A stretch of 64,000 nt of DNA, taken from IMG/VR virus record IMGVR_UViG_3300028131_000823, positions 140,978 through 204,977 of that record; one strand, given 5' to 3'. This document shows, piece by piece, positions 60,466 through 64,000 of this stretch. Under the pieces are notes generated by a model. It did not search any database. It was not told where the DNA came from and saw nothing but the letters and a program-made list of their open reading frames with translations. Origin of the DNA: a virus. The position numbers and the translations under genes are program-made. The first letter of the stretch is position 1; every line of letters starts with the position of its first letter.

Positions 60466-61215
60466 ATGAGAACAGTATATGCATTTGACGTAGATGGAAC
60501 ACTAAGTCCATCAAGATTAAAAATGGATCCAGAATTTCAAAGTTTTTTTATAAAGTTTTGTCAATACAATTATGTTTATTTAGTAACCGGCTCTGATAAA
60601 GATAAAACAATTGAACAGGTTGGTAAAGAAGTTTGGCATGCTGCAGCAGGTTGTTTACAAAGTTGTGGTAACCATATCTTTGTAAAAGGAGAAGAAGTTT
60701 ATAGAAACAATTGGGAGCCAAACGAAGATCTTATTGAATTATTAGAATCTTTTTTAAAGATTAGTAAATGGAGAACTCAAACTTCTAATCATATTGAAAG
60801 AAGAATTGGCTTAGTTAATTTTTCAGTTGTTGGTAGAGATTGCACACAAGAACAAAGAGATAAATATGGAAAATGGGATGATGGATATGGAGAAAGACTT
60901 GAGTTTGCTAAAATAATAAATAAAAGCTTTCCAGAATTAGAGGCTTCAGTTGGTGGTCAAATCTCAATTGACATCCACCCAAGAGGAGCCAATAAAAGTC
61001 AAGCCAAAGAATGGATCTTAAAAAGATTTGATGGCAATCCAGTAATTAAATTTTATGGAGATAAGACATTACCAGGCGGAAACGATTATGATCTAGCTAA
61101 AGTATTAGAAGGAGGGTTCCATAAGATTAATCAAGTTAAAGATTGGCAAGAAACATATGAACTTTTAAAACAGGAAGTCGACGGTTACAATTGGCATCCA
61201 CATGAAAATTTTTAA
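60466..61215 (+). CDS. Eukaryotic-type phosphomannomutase (HAD superfamily)
   Basis: 249 residues, as in PMM1/PMM2. FDVDGTLSPSRLK is the HAD motif I; GLVNFSVVGRDCTQEQRDKY, VGGQISIDIHPRGANKSQ and FYGDKTLPGGNDYDLAK are diagnostic of the eukaryotic PMM family. It converts mannose-6-P to mannose-1-P for GDP-mannose. It could supply mannosyl groups for virion glycans. Bacteria usually use an unrelated PMM (AlgC/ManB type). Confidence 0.9.
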   Translation: MRTVYAFDVDGTLSPSRLKMDPEFQSFFIKFCQYNYVYLVTGSDKDKTIEQVGKEVWHAAAGCLQSCGNHIFVKGEEVYRNNWEPNEDLIELLESFLKISKWRTQTSNHIERRIGLVNFSVVGRDCTQEQRDKYGKWDDGYGERLEFAKIINKSFPELEASVGGQISIDIHPRGANKSQAKEWILKRFDGNPVIKFYGDKTLPGGNDYDLAKVLEGGFHKINQVKDWQETYELLKQEVDGYNWHPHENF

Positions 61216-61224
61216 TACGTATAA

Positions 61225-61539
61225 ATGAAAGATGAAGTAATAGAATTTGAAGGAGTAGATGAAGAAGCACTTCTTCTTGAAATGAAAGTAAGAGAGAAAG
61301 AGATGGGAACCTTACTAGTTAAAAAAACTATATGGGCTCTAGAAAATAACAAAGATGAATTCATATATGCAATACACGCAAAGGATGATTTTATAATGGC
61401 AATTAAAAGAGATAATTTTTTAGATGCATTAGAACACAATCTAGATAAAATGGAAAACTATGAAGAATATGAACTTTGTAAAAAATCTATTGAATGGATA
61501 AAATACTTAAACACTGAAAAAAAGATAAATGATAAATAA
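61225..61539 (+). CDS. Small acidic protein with UVR-like end
   Basis: 104 residues. Acidic start (EFEGVDEEALLLEMKVREKE), then helices; LDKMENYEEYELCKKSIEWI near the end resembles the UVR-like helices in two other proteins. Starts 9 nt after the phosphomannomutase gene. Confidence 0.5.
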   Translation: MKDEVIEFEGVDEEALLLEMKVREKEMGTLLVKKTIWALENNKDEFIYAIHAKDDFIMAIKRDNFLDALEHNLDKMENYEEYELCKKSIEWIKYLNTEKKINDK

Positions 61540-61702
61540 AGAAGATTTACTTAAATTTAGAGCACCTTTAAAAATTAATTATATAGAAAGTCATATTATT
61601 AAATTAAATAGAGAGCAGACTCTAGAAATTTTAAATAAATATATTAACGCTAATATTTTAGAAGAAAATAAAGGTTATTACGTACTCAAAAAAAATAATT
61701 AA
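61529..61702 (+). CDS. Small hypothetical protein, 57 aa
   Basis: MINKEDLLKFRAPLKINY start, TAA at 61702. Mixed helical. Overlaps the previous gene by 11 nt. Not recognised. Confidence 0.45.
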   Translation: MINKEDLLKFRAPLKINYIESHIIKLNREQTLEILNKYINANILEENKGYYVLKKNN

Positions 61703-61704
61703 AA

Positions 61705-61902
61705 ATGAACGAGTTAGATTATATTTACGTAGATATTATTTTAAAAGAAGCAAAGACTGCTGGCATTAGCAAAACTCTTATAGAACAATATGCTGCATAT
61801 TATATTGCTAAAGACAAAGTAGACACTAGTGAGGCTTATAGAATAGCTATTGAAGAATTAAAAAAAGAAAGAGGCATTTTTAATGAGCTTGGAAAAGGAT
61901 GA
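61705..61902 (+). CDS. Small hypothetical protein
   Basis: 65 residues, helical and charged (YVDIILKEAKTAGISKTLIE). Overlaps the next gene by 20 nt. Not recognised. Confidence 0.45.
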   Translation: MNELDYIYVDIILKEAKTAGISKTLIEQYAAYYIAKDKVDTSEAYRIAIEELKKERGIFNELGKG

Positions 61903-62035
61903 TTATCAAAAACCTTACTACATTTTAAAGGCAAATGATGTAGAATTTAAAACATATACTCAATCGGGTATAAATATTTCAACTAATATACTAGATAGAT
62001 TTAATGTAGAATATAGTATAGAACATGTTAAATAA
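61883..62035 (+). CDS. Small hypothetical protein, 50 aa
   Basis: MSLEKDDYQKPYYILKANDV from ATG 61883 to TAA 62035. Overlaps the upstream gene. Not recognised. Confidence 0.4.
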   Translation: MSLEKDDYQKPYYILKANDVEFKTYTQSGINISTNILDRFNVEYSIEHVK

Positions 62036-62098
62036 TAATATATGAATATTATATTATCTCTTAAGTAAAAATAAACGGGCGTTTCATAGCCTACCCTT

Positions 62099-62108
62099 GA
62101 TATATAAG
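62099..62108 (+). promoter_or_regulatory. Late-type promoter box (GATATATAAG)
   Basis: 2 bp before ATG 62111. The 62 bp before it contain ATAAACGGGCGTTTCATAGC but no clear hairpin. Confidence 0.4.
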
Positions 62109-62110
62109 AT

Positions 62111-62779
62111 ATGAATAGTAAAAAATGGTCTAAAAACAAAAAAGCTGAAGATGCTTGGCAAGTGCTAAGAATTCAAGGCGAATTTATAAAAGGCTTCGAT
62201 CAACTATCAGAAATTGGACCATGTATCTCAATATTTGGTTCAGCCCGCACAGACAGTTTACACAAATATTATAAACAAGCATCAGAGCTTGCATATCATT
62301 GTACACAAAATGGTTATGGTGTAATTAGTGGCGGTGGACCTGGTATTATGGAAGCTGTAAACTTCGGTGCATTTGAAACCGATCAAATAAGTGTTGGTTT
62401 AAAAATTCAACTTCCTTTTGAAGCAAAGGAAAATGATTATATTGACGAACTTGTTGATTGTAGATATTTCTTTACTAGAAAGGTATTCTTTCTTAAATAC
62501 TCACAAGCATTTGTGGCATTTCCTGGGGGCTTCGGTACCTTAGATGAATTATTTGAAACATTAACACTAATTCAAACTGGACATATGAGAAAGGTTCCTG
62601 TTGTATTAGTCGGTAAAGGCTATTGGGATCCTATGTTAGATTGGATTAAAGAAACAATGTTAAAAGAAGAAGGTAATATTTCAGAAAAAGATCTAGATCT
62701 ATTTAAAATAGTAGATACCGCTAGGGATGCAATGGATTATATCCTAGACAACATAGACAAAACTGACTACAACTTTTAA
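62111..62779 (+). CDS. LOG-family protein (TIGR00730, putative nucleoside-monophosphate phosphoribohydrolase)
   Basis: 222 residues. SIFGSARTD, GYGVISGGGPGIMEA, and the signature PGGFGTLDELFE are diagnostic of the LOG/lysine-decarboxylase-like fold. Family members release the base from a nucleoside 5'-monophosphate (cytokinin activation in plants). In a phage it might act in nucleotide salvage or signalling; no neighbour clarifies this. Confidence 0.92.
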   Translation: MNSKKWSKNKKAEDAWQVLRIQGEFIKGFDQLSEIGPCISIFGSARTDSLHKYYKQASELAYHCTQNGYGVISGGGPGIMEAVNFGAFETDQISVGLKIQLPFEAKENDYIDELVDCRYFFTRKVFFLKYSQAFVAFPGGFGTLDELFETLTLIQTGHMRKVPVVLVGKGYWDPMLDWIKETMLKEEGNISEKDLDLFKIVDTARDAMDYILDNIDKTDYNF

Positions 62780-62812
62780 CTAATATTATAATCTAATAAT
62801 ATTACAAACTCC

Positions 62813-62826
62813 CCGTGCAAGCGCAC
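62813..62826 (+). terminator. Weak hairpin after the LOG gene
   Basis: CGTGC-AAGC-GCACG-type stem in CCGTGCAAGCGCACGC, about 35 nt after the stop. No T run follows, so its role as a terminator is doubtful. Confidence 0.3.
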
Positions 62827-62842
62827 GCTTACGAATTAAAAT

Positions 62843-62852
62843 GATATATAAT
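62843..62852 (+). promoter_or_regulatory. Late-type promoter box (GATATATAAT)
   Basis: Exact match at the head of the ~230-nt hairpin leader of the collagen-like gene. Confidence 0.5.
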
Positions 62853-62858
62853 TTTGTA

Positions 62859-63056
62859 TTTAATTCCCTAAAATTAAGTACATAGTTAGAAACTAACCCT
62901 AATTAGTTTTAAAACAAACCATTCAATAGAATGGAACAAATCTGTGTTTTAAAACTTTACCCTAATAAATTTTATAACATAGTGATGAATTTAAACATCG
63001 CCCTAATATTGTTTACTTTCATGAGAGCAATAACGCTCAATTAGCAATAACGCTAA
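62859..63056 (+). promoter_or_regulatory. Structured leader: six or more small hairpins with repeated loop sequences
   Basis: Four stems show the loop CCCTAA: at 62866-62871 (arms TTTAATT/AATTAAG), 62897-62902 (AAACTAA/TTAGTTT), 62960-62965 (interrupted arms) and 63001-63006 (TAAACA/TGTTTA with a wider loop). A fifth is CCATTC-AATA-GAATGG at 62919-62934. Two more show loop AATAAC: GAGC/GCTC (63025-63038) and TTAGC/GCTAA (63041-63056). Arms differ while loops are kept, so the loops are the likely recognition unit. Confidence 0.65.
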
Positions 63057-63082
63057 AAATAGAAAATAATAATTAAGAAAAA

Positions 63083-64000
63083 ATGGCGGAATTAAATCCA
63101 AGTACGGTAACTCAACATGAGTTTAAACTCAAGAATAACCTTACACTTCATCCCAGTTCTTATGCGCCTGATGTTTTACAAGCGAATACTCCACCAACTA
63201 ATTCTTCTCAAGGATTTGAAGCATCCTCTACTCAAACAGGTGTAGGTGTTTTTATACCAACGAATAGAATTAACCCAAACTCTGATTCTAAATTAGAAAT
63301 TTGGTTATGGGACGGTACAACATGGGGTCTATGGACAACAATTGATGGAAAAGATCCAAATTTTGGAAATTTAGATAGTAATACTATCAACTTCGCGTGG
63401 GTAATAAACGGCGTAACATACAGTAGAATGTATTTTAATGCTATCCATGCTGCTGGTTCAAATTTTAGACTTCTTGTTACCGGGTATGACTCTCCAATCG
63501 CAGTAGATGGAGACACTAGTGATGGTGTCTATGATGCAATGTCAGGTGATGGTGTTTCTGCATCTACAAGTCAAGACGGAACAACAGGTCAAACTGGAGG
63601 ACCTTTTGATAACATTATTACTCCTAACCCAGGTCCAGCAGGTCAAAGTGCTTATGAACTATGGTTAGCTCAGGGTAATATAGGTGATGAAAGTGCTTTT
63701 ATAGATTCTTTAGAAGGCGAGGAAGGTCCACAAGGTCCTGAAGGTCCTGAAGGTCCACAGGGTCCACAGGGTGGAACAGGTAATTCAGGTACTGCAGGTG
63801 CTCAAGGTGATCAAGGTGCTACAGGTGCTCAAGGTGATCAAGGTGCTACAGGTGCTCAAGGTGACCAAGGTGCTACAGGTGCTCAAGGTGATCAAGGTGC
63901 TACAGGTGCTCAAGGTGATCAAGGTGCTGCAGGTGCTCAAGGTGATCAAGGTGCTACAGGTGCTCAAGGTGATCAAGGTGCTACAGGTGCTCAAGGTGAC
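63083..64000 (+). CDS. Collagen-like fibre protein (partial, runs off the window)
   Basis: 306 codons visible, no stop. N-terminal ~190 residues resemble the N-terminal modules of the other fibres (VGVFIPTNRI, LEIWLWDGTTWGLW, SPIAVDGDTSDG). SAYELWLAQGNIGDESAFID is a motif common in phage tail fibres. Then Gly-X-Y: GEEGPQGPEGPEGPQG and a long (GDQGATGAQ)n array. The visible Gly-X-Y part has no lysine, unlike the fibre at 29595. It follows a hairpin-rich leader and its own late-type box. Confidence 0.85.
   Translation, partial: MAELNPSTVTQHEFKLKNNLTLHPSSYAPDVLQANTPPTNSSQGFEASSTQTGVGVFIPTNRINPNSDSKLEIWLWDGTTWGLWTTIDGKDPNFGNLDSNTINFAWVINGVTYSRMYFNAIHAAGSNFRLLVTGYDSPIAVDGDTSDGVYDAMSGDGVSASTSQDGTTGQTGGPFDNIITPNPGPAGQSAYELWLAQGNIGDESAFIDSLEGEEGPQGPEGPEGPQGPQGGTGNSGTAGAQGDQGATGAQGDQGATGAQGDQGATGAQGDQGATGAQGDQGAAGAQGDQGATGAQGDQGATGAQGD
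63797..64000 (+). repeat. 27-bp tandem repeat coding for (GAQGDQGAT)n
   Basis: GGTGCTCAAGGTGATCAAGG-TGCTACA is repeated about 7.5 times to the window end, with only single-base changes. Copy number is likely to vary by slippage or recombination. Confidence 0.92.

Noticed and set aside
63785-63994. Minus-strand frame of (STCSTLITL)n opposite the last repeat array
   Set aside because: It is the antisense shadow of the 27-bp collagen repeat, not an independent gene.
63797-64000. Possible CRISPR array
   Set aside because: The 27-bp units are contiguous without spacers, in frame, and encode Gly-X-Y repeats.

Overview
This window looks like part of a large, strictly lytic, T4-like tailed phage genome from a marine Bacteroidota (probably flavobacterial) host. 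Several things point to a phage. Genes are packed with frequent 1-20 nt overlaps. Two collagen-like fibre proteins and one partial one are present, along with two giant repeat adhesins. Many small proteins begin with a T4-like capsid-targeting peptide (MKTYEEFINEA-type). A T4-late-like box, GATATATAAT, recurs just upstream of genes. There are five tRNA genes but no rRNA or core metabolism. The host inference is weaker. It rests on very low GC, lipoprotein signal peptides ending in SC, a Bacteroidota-style GH16 lipoprotein and a bL36 homologue. No terminase, capsid, polymerase or tail-tube gene was recognised, so this is an accessory and virion-surface arm rather than the core genome.

Layout. 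1-10 kb: glycosyltransferase tail, Smr-like protein, a long protein with repeated capsid-targeting motifs, nucleotide-sugar genes (glf, epimerase, UDP-sugar dehydrogenase), then a sulfate-activation block (DUF2061, cysC, sulfotransferase, HxGH nucleotidyltransferase), and small packaged-type proteins. 10-17.5 kb: lipoprotein, glutaminyl-tRNA synthetase, tRNA-Arg framed by a 12-bp inverted repeat, many tiny membrane proteins, an Fpg/Nei glycosylase, and a four-tRNA cluster (Glu, Gln, Gly, Asp). 17.5-31 kb: glycosyltransferases, sulfotransferases, a GT25-lysyl-hydroxylase fusion, and two collagen-like fibres. 31-38.2 kb: methyltransferase, rfbB, rfbA, HExxH proteins, a bL36 homologue, a SET-domain protein and a GH16 laminarinase-like lipoprotein. 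38.2-43.2 kb: an island mostly on the minus strand (RecA/RadA-like ATPase, DUF932-like protein, tiny membrane proteins). It has its own repeated promoter element and is flanked by unusually GC-rich non-coding stretches. 43.6-64 kb: a 2150-aa and a 917-aa BspA-type adhesin, more sulfotransferases and glycosyltransferases, YigZ, a eukaryotic-type phosphomannomutase, a LOG-family protein, and a collagen-like fibre running off the end behind a leader with six similar hairpins.

How the genes may work together (inference). The phage seems to carry a virion-decoration system. It makes activated sugars (phosphomannomutase, RfbA, RfbB, Glf, UDP-sugar dehydrogenases) and PAPS (CysC plus a possible APS-forming nucleotidyltransferase). 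It then uses about a dozen glycosyltransferases and six sulfotransferases on its own long fibres. The most striking element is a fused GT25 plus procollagen-lysyl-hydroxylase-like protein directly upstream of collagen-like fibres. One of these has about a dozen X-Lys-Gly triplets, the sequence that animal lysyl hydroxylases modify. Hydroxylation, glycosylation and possibly sulfation of phage collagen is the best candidate for an undescribed system here.
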